Source: Prosopocoilus inquinatus
Taxonomy: Eukaryota > Arthropoda > Insecta > Coleoptera > Lucanidae
Length of the DNA stretch: 64,000 nucleotides
Assembly (NCBI GenBank): GCA_036172665.1
Contig: CM069876.1
Location: forward strand, 2,852,001 to 2,916,000
Reading direction: 5' to 3'
The notes beneath the pieces were generated by a model. It did not search any database. It was not told the origin of the DNA and saw only the letters and a program-made list of their open reading frames with translations. Position numbers and translations under genes: made by a program. Within the stretch, counting starts at the first letter, position 1; each line of letters begins with the position of its first letter. Below are positions 34,527 to 45,000 of this stretch, in pieces.

Positions 34527-34761
34527 ACAGTAGACAGGATACAGGTGAAAACTACAATAAAAAACTAATAATGCCCATGTAACACCTTGGCTTTCTACTG
34601 TGCTGGTACCTGGTAGAGTGTAACGTCATGGATTTTGATTATGCTAACTTATAGGTAAAAGTATAATACTTCTCCCAGAATTTGCTCAAATTTTTTAAAA
34701 GAAAAATAATATTGTTATTAATGCATTTATCTTAGGTGAGCGTCATTCCCCCGGTCTCCCC

Positions 34762-36016
34762 TATGCTAATGTGGTATCGATATTTAAATTGAATTAAAAA
34801 CTATCTACAAAATAGTATCTTTTTCTAAATTTTAAATTTCGAAATTGAACTAAATATTGTGCTAGAAAGAGGGCAGTCTGAAAGGGTCTCATACTTATTG
34901 TTAGTCAAATAAAACACGTATAAGGATAAAGCGTTTGGAAACGTACACGTTTTTAAACCAACTCAAAGTCTCCGAACATTATAACATTCTGTCGCAATTA
35001 TTGTTGCATAATTATCTTTAGCCCGTCGCAGAAAACATGAGAAATTAGAATCTCAGTTTACACGATATAAAAATTTCCAGAAGCTCAGAAGTTTTGTATT
35101 ACAAATGAGTCTCTTTATTCCTTTTTACAGCGCTAGCGTCGAGCATGGGGTTGCGTGCGTAATAAATAAGAAGATAACTCAAATTATGACTGCCATGACA
35201 CAGGACGGCAATACGATACTTGTAAATCATATGTTTTTTTATTTCCACAACGCATATTTCAGCATTGCTGATAGAATCTGTTGGCTGTATGCATATTAAA
35301 CATCGCCATATACAAATATACGGTTCTTTAATTTGTATTTGTTTCGTGTTATTCCGAGTCGTGGAATGGACGAGAGCAAAAAGATTACAAGTACGGTATA
35401 CGATACCAAACATTTTTAAAGCATATCTTTTATTTAATTGAACTCCAATTATTCGCATATATTCTTTGAAACTATGCAAATTATAATGAATAAAACGAAA
35501 TTGTAATACGTAACTCATTTGATAAAATAATCGTCTATTCTTTTTCCAATTCAAAAACTACTATGACTTTTTGTGGGAGTTTCAAGAGTTTATGATTCTA
35601 TCCTTTTATAAAATGCTTTCACAAAGAAACTTTAATTTGACAGACAGCATCTTGACATTATACATCGTGGATGGTTGACCTTTGAAAAATAAAAAAGTTA
35701 CCACATATTAATAATAGCGTTATCGCAACATTAAAAAGTATGCAATTACTTACAGCAAAATCAACTGACTTATTTCTCACATACCGACTTTACATTTCCC
35801 AAATGGAAAACAAACTTGGTTTTCAATACAACTAGGATAAATTTTCAACTTGGCAGAGAACTGAAACATATGGTAACTCGATTTGTAGGAAATGTAATTT
35901 CACTGACGGAAGAGACGGAACATTTCAACACCTACTGTATCCTACGAATCATTCAAAACAACCCTGTATAACCAACCTCCAAGGTTATATATATATGCAC
36001 CTTACTGTACGAGAAA
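34762..36016. other. No gene seen
   Basis: Contains a 151-codon minus frame (35099-35554) with no recognisable family, AT-driven composition and no splice context. It is not called as a gene. Confidence 0.4.
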
Positions 36017-37623
36017 CAGTGGCCATCGCTTTAAACTGTTAAGAAGGGTGGCCACCGTTCCCAGTAACATTAAGAATTTGTAGTCTTTACACCATTTTGT
36101 TAAAAAACATAGTTTTGATTATGCCATGAATCCAGCCTGAACGAACTGGTATTGGAAAAATTACGCGGACAACGTTGATCGTTTCACAAAGAAAATGGCG
36201 ATAATAATGATGCCATTGATTGGAATCGCCCCATCCTAGAAGGGGCACCCAGATTAACTCCGAATTACATCGTCATTAAAATATTTTCAATCTACGAAGA
36301 AGCTCTTCCCTCGAAATGTCTAGAAAAGATGACACAATTGCAGCATGGATTAGCGCCCAAAAATGTAAGGAAACTAGTCTATGAACTCGCTGTGGCTAAC
36401 AAGGAGAAAATCCCCGAAATGTGGCGAATAAATCGACAAGCCAAAGAGTATTGGTTTACAAATTTTATGGAAAGAAACTAAAGTTTGTCTGTACGCATAG
36501 GAGTGGCAACTTCCACTGGACGAGCGATGGGATTCAACAGACTTGCAGTGGTCAAGTTCTTTGGAAATCTTAAGCAAGTTTATGAAAAATATAAATTCGG
36601 GACGAGTCTGATTTACGACATGGCCGAATACAAGTCAAGGTGGTACCAAAGCTATCGCACCCAAAAGTCAAAAACAAGTGGGCCAAATTACTTCTGCAGA
36701 GAAGGGAGCGCTGGTAACCATATGCTGCGCAATAAATACCATTGGAAACACGAGATCCTCCCATTACTAATATTTCCAAGAAAATAAATAGGCTCCGCCT
36801 CTTCATCAGGTTGGATCACCTGTGAAATATTTGCTAAAGAGTGGATCAACCATTTAAATCGACATTGTAAACCTACTCCCTCAGAATCTGTATTGTTAAT
36901 CATAGATAACCACGAGACACATATATCGCTTGATGTGATCAAAACGACTCGCCAAAATAACAATACCGCCTCACACTAGTCACAAACTCCAGCCTCTAGG
37001 CAAAAGTGTTTACGACACATTAGAACAATGCATGTCAATCGTGGTTGGTCAACCATCCTGGGCAGAGAATAAAAGTTTATCACATTGCTGAAAAAATCAG
37101 GGAGGCTTATCCTCTTGCATTTAGTCCAAGCAATTGCTTATCCGGATTTCCAGCGACGGCAAGTTTTCCTTACAACACAATTTTCAACGATGATATTTTC
37201 ATCGCCTCAGCTGTAACTGATAGGCCACAATATGAAGACAGTCTACAGTTAGCGCCAATTGAAAATCAAGATGTTGGTATTTTCGACGCAGGACCGAGCC
37301 GCCAGGATGCTGTATCCAAAGCAGAATCGAGCCGCCACCACGCTCCGCCTAATACAGATCCAAAAGATAATGAAAATATCTGACGACGAACAAAGCCATG
37401 GAGATACAGAAAACATAGGAACTTCAACAATTGATCGTCAGTTGAACAATGTAACACCATCCAACCAATTTATTTCCCATGATGTTATAAAACCATATCC
37501 AAAAGCTGTCGAAATCGCCTCGAAAAGAAAAGGACGGAAAAAGAAAGTCACGGAGGTTTTGACAAACACCTCAGTATACAAAAGGATCAAAAACGAAGCG
37601 GCTTTAAAGAAAGATCGACAATA

Positions 37624-38844
37624 CGAGGGCGTACTTTTATGTGATCTACCTAGTCATGAAAGAAAAAAATGACGATGTCAAACAAATCATTAAAAAATTG
37701 CTGTCACTGTTCGAAGTGCAAGTGTTAAGTTGTGTTTAGTTTGTGCCGTTTGCAGAGATATGAGACGGTCTGTTTGTTGAAAAAGGAGTGAAATTAAGGT
37801 TGAACATCGCAGCGTAATAAAGTTTGTGACAAAAGAAGGCAATGGTCCAAAAGCAATTTAAGAAAGAACGGTTGCAGTGTATGGGGAAGTGTACCAAATT
37901 ATTTTCAGATAATTTTTTGGTCTAAACTCTTTCGATGGGATCGAGAATCAATCAATGATGACCCAAAGTCCGGATGACCCGTCGAAACTCGAACTGAAGA
38001 CATTGTGCGAAAAGTCGTTATATCCGAAACAAGTGTCCTCAAAATTTTGCATGACGATTTCGGTATGAAGAAGGTGTCTGTACGGTGGATTCCCAGATTC
38101 CTTACACCTGAACAAAAACTGTACAGAAGAAAGAAGAAGAAGAAGAAGAAAATTTGGCCGAGTTGGAGAGGGATAAACATTTCTTTTCTCAAAATATCAC
38201 CGGGGTGAGACTTGGGTACATCACTGGAACCCTCCTACTAAATAAGAATCCATGAAGTAGGTTTAGAAGGGCTCTCCACCAATAAAAAAAGCCAAAACAC
38301 AATTTTCTGGAAAAATACTGATCGCAACTGTTTTCTAGGATGCTGTAGGAGTCTTGCTTATTGAATATATGAGGGGATCTACCATAAATGCAGAGGCCTA
38401 CGGAAACACAATTACAAATTTATAAACTGCACCGGAGGAAAAACACCCGCATTCTTATCCAAAAAAAAAACTTGTTGCTGCACGACAATTGTCGGGTACA
38501 TAAGGCAAACAAAGTTCAGCAGATAATCAATGACTGGTTTTATAGAGTTAAGGCATCCACCTTATAGCCCTAACATAGCTCCAACAGATTTCTTTTTATT
38601 AAAAAATTTAAAAAAGCATCTCAAAGGAAAGCGTTTTGCTTCTGATGAAGAACTCAAAGAAACTATGGAAGAATATTTTGCAAGGTTAGCAATGGAATTT
38701 TTTTATGAGGGTATGGGGCAATTGCAAAAAACATGGAATAAGTGTATTAGTGTTGAAGGGAGTTATGTAGAAAAATAATATTTTTTTGTTCTCTTCTGTC
38801 CTTTTTTTTTCATGGCCAGGTAGATAACATAAAAATACGCCCTC
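37624..38844 (+). mobile_element. mariner-like element nested in Tigger relic 3
   Basis: The ends CGAGGGCGTACTTTTATGTG and, inverted, GAGGGCGTATTTTTATGTTA continue into a shared ATCTACCT and TCATGAAA, giving TIRs of about 38 nt. TA flanks at 37622-37623 and 38845-38846. The Tigger reading frame stops at the left TA and resumes at the right TA. The apparent tail of the Tigger frame (EGVLLCDLPSHERKK, 37624-37672) is in fact the mariner TIR read as protein. Confidence 0.9.
37760..38778 (+). pseudogene. mariner transposase (SETMAR-type), internally deleted
   Basis: The N-terminal part is a decayed HTH (NIAA, then KKERLQCMGKCTKLFSDN at about 37845-37915). The next piece, TEDIVRKVVISETSVLKIL followed by HDDFGMKKVSVRWIPRFLTP, lies at about 37995-38110. 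It lacks the roughly 30 residues that relatives have between VRKV and ISETSV. A KKKKKK stretch replaces the end of the linker, and the first two catalytic motifs cannot be recognised. The C-terminal part 38530-38778 is clean: HPPYSPNIAPTDFFLLKNLK (third catalytic Asp) through CISVEGSYVEK. Non-functional. Confidence 0.8.
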
Positions 38845-39406
38845 TAAGTTTAAAGAATAAACAAAAAACAAAGAGAAAAACTACACCCGCTGAAACTAAT
38901 ACTTCCACAGATAGCAAACAACCTGAATTAATATTAACGGACTGACAATATCATATATTATTTAGAAGATGAATCACTGAATAATCCTGTTTTAAGGAAT
39001 TTAATGACGTAAATGTTAATTCGTTTGTAGTCGTCAAATTTCTGACAAAGAAAGCAGTGAAGTGTTTTGTGGGAAAACTAATCGGGTTTAATCTCATACA
39101 TTAGGAATTCAATATTAGCTTCTTAAGAAGACATGGAAACAAATTTTTATTTCCCTTGCAAATCTTCCTTTTGATGAAATTATCCTGCATTTCTCTGATC
39201 CCATGCCAACAGGTGGAACTTCCACGAATAAAGGACAGACAGAAAAAATTTATTCATTTGACAGTAGCGTCGAATCATAAGTTCTTTTCAGTTTATTGTT
39301 GATCTATCAAGTTATAACATACAGTGACATACTTGTTTGTATTAAAAATCTAGTTTATGTAACAGTTTTCTAATAAAAACAAATAAGAAAAAAGTTGTGG
39401 CCACTG

Positions 39407-39761
39407 TAGTATATTAAATTGGGCACTGCACCCAACAGTTTTCACTGGTTATTTTCACTTCATCTCCTCAGACAATTTTACAAGGCATGAACACGTCAAA
39501 GTGTGTATATTAATCGCCACCATGAATGTCATGTAAAAAAATTGTTCAAATCTCACATTTTTTTAATTCTGATTATTTCAATGAGTTGTTTTCTATCCTC
39601 CCCTACATAAATAAGTTCTTAAAAGTAATTGATCACATTTCTTTTAAAAATTCCAATTTAAAAGAAAACAAACTAAGAACCTTAATTATTTATCTACTTA
39701 ACCGTCAAAATTATCGTGAAATAACCCACTTAAAATTTCATTCCGGTATTTAATACTCTAA
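39407..39761. other. No gene seen
   Basis: Spacer between Tigger relic 3 and the small MITE. The 75-codon frame at 39526-39753 is AT-rich and unrecognised. Confidence 0.4.
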
Positions 39762-39860
39762 GGCCCGGTCTTTTCATCTCTCAGTAATTCCTATAGAAAC
39801 AATTGTAACTATGGGAATAAATCAGCGATTAAAGTTACTCAGAGATGAAAAGACCGGGCC
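39762..39860. repeat. 99-bp MITE with TAA duplication (PIF/Harbinger-like)
   Basis: The ends GGCCCGGTCTTTTCATCTCT are perfect inverted repeats, followed by C/G-AGTAA. TAA flanks both sides (39759-39761 and 39861-39863). A 3-bp TWA target is the hallmark of PIF/Harbinger; the superfamily is inferred from that alone. Confidence 0.75.
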
Positions 39861-39962
39861 TAATAATAATATTTTACTAACTTTACCGCATTAGCAAAGT
39901 TGGTAGAGCTGGACTTATATTAGAAGGTTGCCCTGGTCCAGAGGGGAATAAATAAAATGAAT

Positions 39963-39999
39963 AAATACCCAAACCCTGCCCTGTGGGGTTTGGGTATTT
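39963..39999. repeat. Perfect 14-bp hairpin
   Basis: AAATACCCAAACCC, 9-nt loop, exact reverse complement. The bases just left of it (about 39893-39945) have a faint tRNA-like look but no acceptable tRNA fold. Confidence 0.7.
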
Positions 40000-40202
40000 A
40001 CGTAACTCCTTACGTCACGTCACATGATAAATTCCATTGGGCATATTGAAGAGGTTTTGCATTATTTGATCAATAAGAGCACAGAATTGATTCCATTTTT
40101 AATGAATTAGATCAAGCTTTAGGAAACAGATTGAAACTCACAATATTTACTTCACTGTGACGGATAGAAGTTTCATGTGACGTCACGAGTTACTTTTGCG
40201 GG
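39998..40202. repeat. Inverted repeat of about 205 bp with TGACGTCA-type ends
   Basis: The sequence near the left end (ACGTCACGTCACATGATAAA) pairs with the inverted sequence at about 40173-40190 (GTGACGTCACATGAAACT). The outer parts share a GTAACTC word. It may be an old MITE. The right arm contains the perfect CRE palindrome TGACGTCA at 40178-40185. Confidence 0.45.
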
Positions 40203-40267
40203 GAGTAAGGATCAAACAACCTGCTAGATGCAATATCAGTCTTACCAATCTTACGTACTAGGACAAG

Positions 40268-40283
40268 TAGCGCCATCTAGTAG
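40268..40283 (-). promoter_or_regulatory. CTCF-like binding motif
   Basis: TAGCGCCATCTAGTAG on the plus strand reads CTACTAGATGGCGCTA on the minus strand. This is very close to the insect CTCF consensus (C-T/C-ACTAGATGGCGCTA), with one base different from the usual CCACTAGATGGC start. It lies in a locally G/C-richer patch (40160-40460), 83 bp from a CRE palindrome. A single motif match does not prove occupancy. Confidence 0.45.
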
Positions 40284-42526
40284 TCAAACAGATTTTCTTC
40301 GCGATTGCTGGAAATGTTTGCAACTGTTACACGTTACAGTGTGCCCGTTCGAGTCACGCCACCTGTACGTCATTAGAATATTCCAGAAAGTACGCGGAGA
40401 AGATTTCGCGATGCTTCCATGCGTATCTTGAAACGGTTGAAGATGAGCGCGCGATTTAAACAATTTAAATGCGGCGAACGATATGTGCGAATATTGTCAC
40501 GTAGTTAATAGTATGTAAAAGTATTATTTGTTAAATAAGTCTTGTGGATGAGTTATTGTGCTGTGGTTATGTAAGATAACAGTGTTTTATTTAAAGTGTT
40601 TTGAAAATTAGACGGCGATTATTATTTTATTATTTGCGGACCCGAAGTCGTAACAATACATTAACAGTTTCGAGCATTGTATTAATAAAATCCATTGGGA
40701 CCGACTAATACTCTTGGATTGTGTTGAAGTAATAAATTTACCTCTCGCCTGTTAAATGTCGTAAACGTAAAATTTGAACGAGTGAATAATTCTAATTTAT
40801 TTAAGCCAAATAAAAAAATGATCGGTCATAAAATTTAATTACAAACGCATAACTATTAAATTAAAATTTCTAATATCCGGACATGACTATATAAGGCAGC
40901 TTGACGACTTAAAGATTAGATTCCCGTTAATTTACGAAGCAATTAGAAACAAGAAAAATGAATTGCTTTATTATCAAGGATGGCCTTATACGCACAATAT
41001 CTTCCATTTAATGTGGTCATATGTCAATAGCAACCGCAGGCGCCATCCAATGCGCCCGAACATAAATATTCAAAATCCCAGGGACATAAAAATGTCGCAA
41101 TATGGGAGCAGTGGGAACTCCATCCTAAACTTGACCCGACCTCCCATGGTCAAGTTAGCTGACAGGCTACCATCAATAAATACAATATTTCTTATTAGTT
41201 TGGACGTGACTGAGGATGACAGTCATACTGTCACCTAAAGGTGGTACGAACAGAGAAGCAATTGATTTTATAATCTTTTCAATTTAGTAGATGTTATTGG
41301 TACGGCACAATAGAGATGGACAAGGTAGATAACATCACATCATGACGACCCGCTGTGAGGATTTACTACGAAGAATTGCTAGGAAGGAAATCACTCTACT
41401 GAGAACCGGCGCCTATAGCTCACGGTCACTTACGGTAACTTTACATAATTCTCCTAATTTATATTCTGGCACAGAATAAATTCAATAATCTGCTTGCATG
41501 GAATAATAAAACGCCGGATTTATTAAAATAGCTTGACAAGAGCCCAAGGTTTATAGGAAATTACAAATTGTACTTTATGAATTTACATGAAATAAATTTG
41601 ACACTAACTGGCCTGTCCATACACGATTTAGAAGTTAGTACCGTGTCAAGATACGCTTTTAATTCAATTTATTAAACCGTAATACCAGATAGCTTCTCGT
41701 ATGTCCATGCCACTTCAGCAAGATTTTATAAAAAATAAATAAATATATTACTTAGTCCCTAAAGTGAACCTCAAATTGCAGCACATTTTCTCATAAATAT
41801 CATTAAAAGACAATATAAGTTGTAAACAACACAAGATTACAAAATTTAATACAAAATTAGCATAAACATTTTAATTTATACATCAAAAGAAAAAACTGAA
41901 AATTTGAAAAATGTAATAATTTTCTTTTAAAACAATTCACTAGTCAACATGTTTGTAACATGCATAAAAATAGCTTAATTAGTACCGTTTTAGCCAGCCG
42001 TATCTGTACTTGCCTAAAAAAGAGTTTTATCACGACTCCTTTTGAAATAGTATACAGCGCGTTAAAAATGTTTACTTCTTCGAGAAGTTCCTCATTTATT
42101 ATGCCACCCAATTTGAATATTTTACTAAAATTTCAGGTCTAGAACGTGTAGAGTCATGTAGACGTTATAACCCAAACGTGTAGATGTTATGATGCCACAA
42201 ATATGCAAAAATTGGACACGACTTCTATCCTTAACAGGGCAGTATACTATATCTATATGCATTTTCGACAAGTATTGTCATATTTTCATATTTGTTTCTA
42301 TGACGTATATCGCCAAAATTTTACCTCTTCGGGAGATATTAAACAATTTAGAAGCAAATTAAGTAATTAGAAAAGTGCATATTTTGCATATTTTATACAT
42401 CCAGGGAATATTTGGCGAAAAACTACAGTTTTGTAGATATTACATATTTTTTAATTGATTTATTTTCTGATTGAAGCCTGACAAGTCTTGGGCCATAAGA
42501 AATAAATTTAACAATCAGTTAATAAA
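40284..42526. other. No recognised gene
   Basis: The patch 40284-40460 is less AT-rich and could be regulatory. A 91-codon frame at 40963-41238 has balanced composition but matches no family and lacks convincing splice sites. The rest is AT-rich. Confidence 0.4.
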
Positions 42527-42550
42527 TAAGTAAGTAAGTAAGTAAGTAAG
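42527..42550. repeat. (TAAG)6 microsatellite, 3' tail of the non-LTR element
   Basis: Six perfect tetranucleotide repeats directly next to the 3' hairpin. On the element's strand they read CTTA, as added by the RT at the start of target-primed synthesis. Confidence 0.8.
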
Positions 42551-42596
42551 CATTTATTTACCCATCATGTGACGGTACATGATGGGTAAATAAATG
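42551..42596 (-). repeat. Perfect 20-bp hairpin in the 3' UTR of the non-LTR element
   Basis: CATTTATTTACCCATCATGT, a 6-nt loop, then the exact reverse complement. Some LINE RTs recognise a terminal RNA hairpin before a short repeat tail, so this is a candidate RT-binding stem-loop. Confidence 0.75.
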
Positions 42597-42795
42597 TAAT
42601 ACATAATAATAAAGTATACATAATAGTAAGTATAAAAATGTCCTTAAATTAAAATTAAAATTAAAATTAATAAAATTATTAAAACAAGATTAGAAAGAAC
42701 ACATTAAAGTATAGGTCTAATAAAACAATATTCTTAACATGTTTTTTCACGGAAGTCGTTGGAAAGGAACTCCTCAATAGAGTAAAACGCACAAC

Positions 42796-44935
42796 TTAAG
42801 AGAAAAGGTTTGACTTTTTGCCTAAAAGCTTTTTTAAGTTATTTACATCCCTTAGGTGGTTAGGTAGTTTATTGAATAAAACTCTACCAAGGCAGTATGG
42901 AGAGTTTTTACATAAAGATGAATTAGGTAGCGGCAGTGTCAAGTCGTTGCCTGCTCGTGTGTAATGATTATGAACTTTTTCACGTTTAGGAATGAAACTT
43001 AAGTGTTTAAAAATCATTGACAGGACTTCTACAATAAAAAGGAAAAATAGAGTTAGTATCTGTTTTTCAATGAATAGAGGTCTGCAGTGAGCTCTAAAAT
43101 CTGATCCAGTGATTATGCGAATCGCTTTCTTTTGAATTTTAAATAAAGTGTTTAAGTTTTCCTTCGAAGAGAAGCCCCAGTAACAAATACCATATCTTAG
43201 TCGCGACTCAAATAAAGAATGATACACAGCCCTTGCCTCAACAAATCCGATCTCCGCCGTCACAACTCTCAGGGCATAACATGTTTTTGATAACTGATTA
43301 GCTAATAGCGAAATATGGTGTTTCCATTTTAAAGAAGTATCAACCAGAATACCTAAAAATTTTATGCTTTTTTCTTGTTCAATTTTAATGTCATTAATAT
43401 GTAAGTCCAACTGACTATGGCTATTGTATAAAATAACTTTAGTTTTGTTTAAGTTAAGAGATAATCTGCTGCAATCAAACCAAGATTTAATTAGAGATAA
43501 ATCATTAATCATTGTAGTCTGTAAAGATTCAATACTCGAAGCGTGCCAGGTGAAGGACGTGTCGTCCGCAAATAAAGTTTTCCTAGCACTTATGTCTAGT
43601 TTCGCCAAATCATTAATATAAAGAAGAAATAAAACAGGTCCCAAAATGGACCCTTGGGGAACTCCGTGGCTTAAGTGTAATTCATTAAAACTGTAAGATG
43701 TGTTGTCTTTACGTATCCTTACCATCTGGATGCGGTCATTGAGATAAGATGAAAACCATTTAAGAGTTGAATCACGGAAGCCAATTGAAGATAGTTTTTG
43801 TAGAAGAATAGAATGAGTTACACAGTCAAAAGCTTTGGCTAAGTCGCAGAAGACAGAAGCTACATAATTTCCTGCATTCAAATGTTCATAAGTATAGGAG
43901 AGAAGATCGTAACAGGCATCTTGTGTACTTTTATTTAATTGGAAACCAAATTGTGAAGGAGCAATTAGATTGAATGTATTTAGATAACTTAATATTTTTT
44001 CTTTAACGATAGTCTCAATAATTTTTGAAAAAACAGACAACAGAGATATTGGTCTAAAATTGGAACAACTAAGATCAGAGCCCTCTTTGTGGATCTGAAT
44101 GACTACCGCGGCTTTCAGACAAGAAGGAAATATTCCTTCTAGGAAGGATGCATTTATTAATTCAGCAAGAATATTGACTGCCTGGTTGGGAAGCCGACAA
44201 ATAATTTTTAAAGGTAATCCATCGATTCTTGTAGACTTTTTGTTTTTTTAGTTTCAATGAGATGGAACATATTTCGTGCACATTCGTAGGAGTGAAAAAG
44301 AAGCTATTACAAAGAGACTTATGGGAAAAAGGTGTTGAATTAGTGGGGGATTTAATATTAGAAGTTATTTCAGAAGCAATAGAGCAGAAGAATTTATTTA
44401 AGTAATCCGCTACTTTAGAGGGTTCATTTATGTTTAGGTTATTGACACTAATTTCAATGCTTTTTCCAGTAGAAACTTTAGCTGTACCCGATATTTCGTT
44501 AACAGTTTTCCATAATTCTTTAGAGTTGTTTAAAGATTGCTTGATGCGCATGGAATTTGTGAGTTGTTTTGAGAGTTTTATAATTATTTTCAGGCAATTT
44601 TTATATTTTTTAAAATAGGCAAGAAACCACCGGTCAGTGACCCACTTCTTAAGATAGGATAATGCCCTTTTATTTTTAATTGATGTTTTGATTCCCCGTG
44701 TTAACCAATGTTTTCTTGTTTTATTTTTTTGCCGTCTAATAGGAAAGTGTTTGTTTACCAATTTGGTTAAAACTTCGATATAGTTGCCAAATTTTTCATC
44801 CAAGGATCCAGTTATGATATCATTCCAACTGATAGATTCACATGCAGTTTCGAAGTTCTTATAGTTTGCTGGAGTAAACGCGCGATAAGTTCTAACGACT
44901 TCTGTGGTAAATTTATCAGGTTCTTTCGTATTCAA
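42796..44935 (-). pseudogene. Non-LTR polyprotein: linker and reverse transcriptase, one frameshift
   Basis: Minus strand. The N-terminal part (44935 down to about 44250) is the endonuclease-RT linker with HFPIRRQKNKTRKHWLTRGI and NNSKELWKTVNEISG. After a shift in the A-runs at 44237-44249 the frame continues RIDGLPLKII, ASFLEGIFPSCLKAAVVIQI, NFRPISLLSVFSKIIE (RT start), ASVFCDLAKAFDCV (first Asp), SHGVPQGSILGPVLFLLYIN, LFADDTSF (FADD at 43561-43572), KFLGILVDTSLKWKHH, and the C-terminal block HNHYTRAGNDLTLPLPNS, to a stop at 42796. RT motifs are all intact. Only the 5' truncation and one homopolymer-type shift keep it from being a normal ORF2. FADD instead of YADD is seen in part of this RT group. 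Confidence 0.88.
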
Positions 44936-45000
44936 AAGAATTTTAAGACCCAGTTTCTGAGTTCGTATCTAAAATAATTTCGGTGACTATTTTTCTTTGG

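Larger units (their letters stand above)
32521..34761 (+). mobile_element. Tigger/pogo-type element, relic 2, TA duplication
   Basis: Ends CGGGAAACCGAGGGAATAAC (left) and, inverted, GGGGAGACCGGGGGAATGAC (right) are complementary at most positions and are flanked by TA (32519-32520 and 34762-34763). The interior encodes a DDE transposase interrupted at 33395-33829 by a non-LTR fragment. Without that insertion it would be about 1.8 kb. Confidence 0.85.
36180..39280 (+). pseudogene. Tigger transposase, relic 3, with two lost catalytic residues
   Basis: N-terminal DNA-binding part: QLQHGLAPKNVRKLVYELAV, WFTNFMERN and TSTGRAMGFNRLAVVKFFGN (36330-36570). In the DDE core the first motif reads IYDMAE where relatives have NMDE, so Asp became Ala. 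The second is LLIIDNHETHISLDVI (about 36890-36940) with Asp kept. The third is SHKLQPLGKSVYDT (about 36978-37020), Asp replaced by Gly. Downstream: IREAYPLAFSPSN, FDAGPSRQD, PYPKAVEIASKRKGRKKKV, then the mariner. Beyond it, from 38846, follow SLKNKQKTKRKTTPAETNTS and a C-terminal domain DFVVVKFLTKKAVKCFVGKL and NISFLRRHGNKFLFP (about 39020-39170). Several frameshifts. A long dead copy. Confidence 0.8.
36017..39406 (+). mobile_element. Tigger/pogo-type element, relic 3, carrying a nested mariner
   Basis: Short TIRs CAGTGGCCA at 36017-36025 and, inverted, at 39398-39406, with TA after the right end. The element is 3390 bp including a 1221-bp mariner, so about 2.2 kb on its own. CAGT starts and TA targets are normal for Tigger. 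The coding relic lies between the ends in plus orientation. Confidence 0.75.
42527..45000 (-). mobile_element. Minus-strand non-LTR retrotransposon (Jockey/CR1-like), best preserved copy
   Basis: Runs on the minus strand from about 45000 (5' truncated, no endonuclease visible) through linker and RT to a 3' UTR. The 3' UTR finishes with a perfect 20-bp hairpin (42551-42596) and six TAAG units (CTTA on the minus strand, 42527-42550). The combination of hairpin plus tetranucleotide tail marks the true 3' end. One frameshift is the only defect found in the coding part. Confidence 0.85.

Noticed and set aside
35099..35554. 151-codon minus-strand frame
   Set aside because: Longest unexplained frame, but AT-driven composition, no known motif, no splice signals and an overlapping open frame on the other strand.
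37045..37672. Independent host gene made of the two overlapping frames
   Set aside because: Both frames are parts of Tigger relic 3 shifted against each other, and the last codons are the mariner TIR.
39885..39960. tRNA gene or SINE head (GTTGGTAGAGC... GGTTGCC)
   Set aside because: The D-arm-like part is suggestive, but there is no T-arm or acceptor pairing and no B-box match. Chance or a very old remnant.
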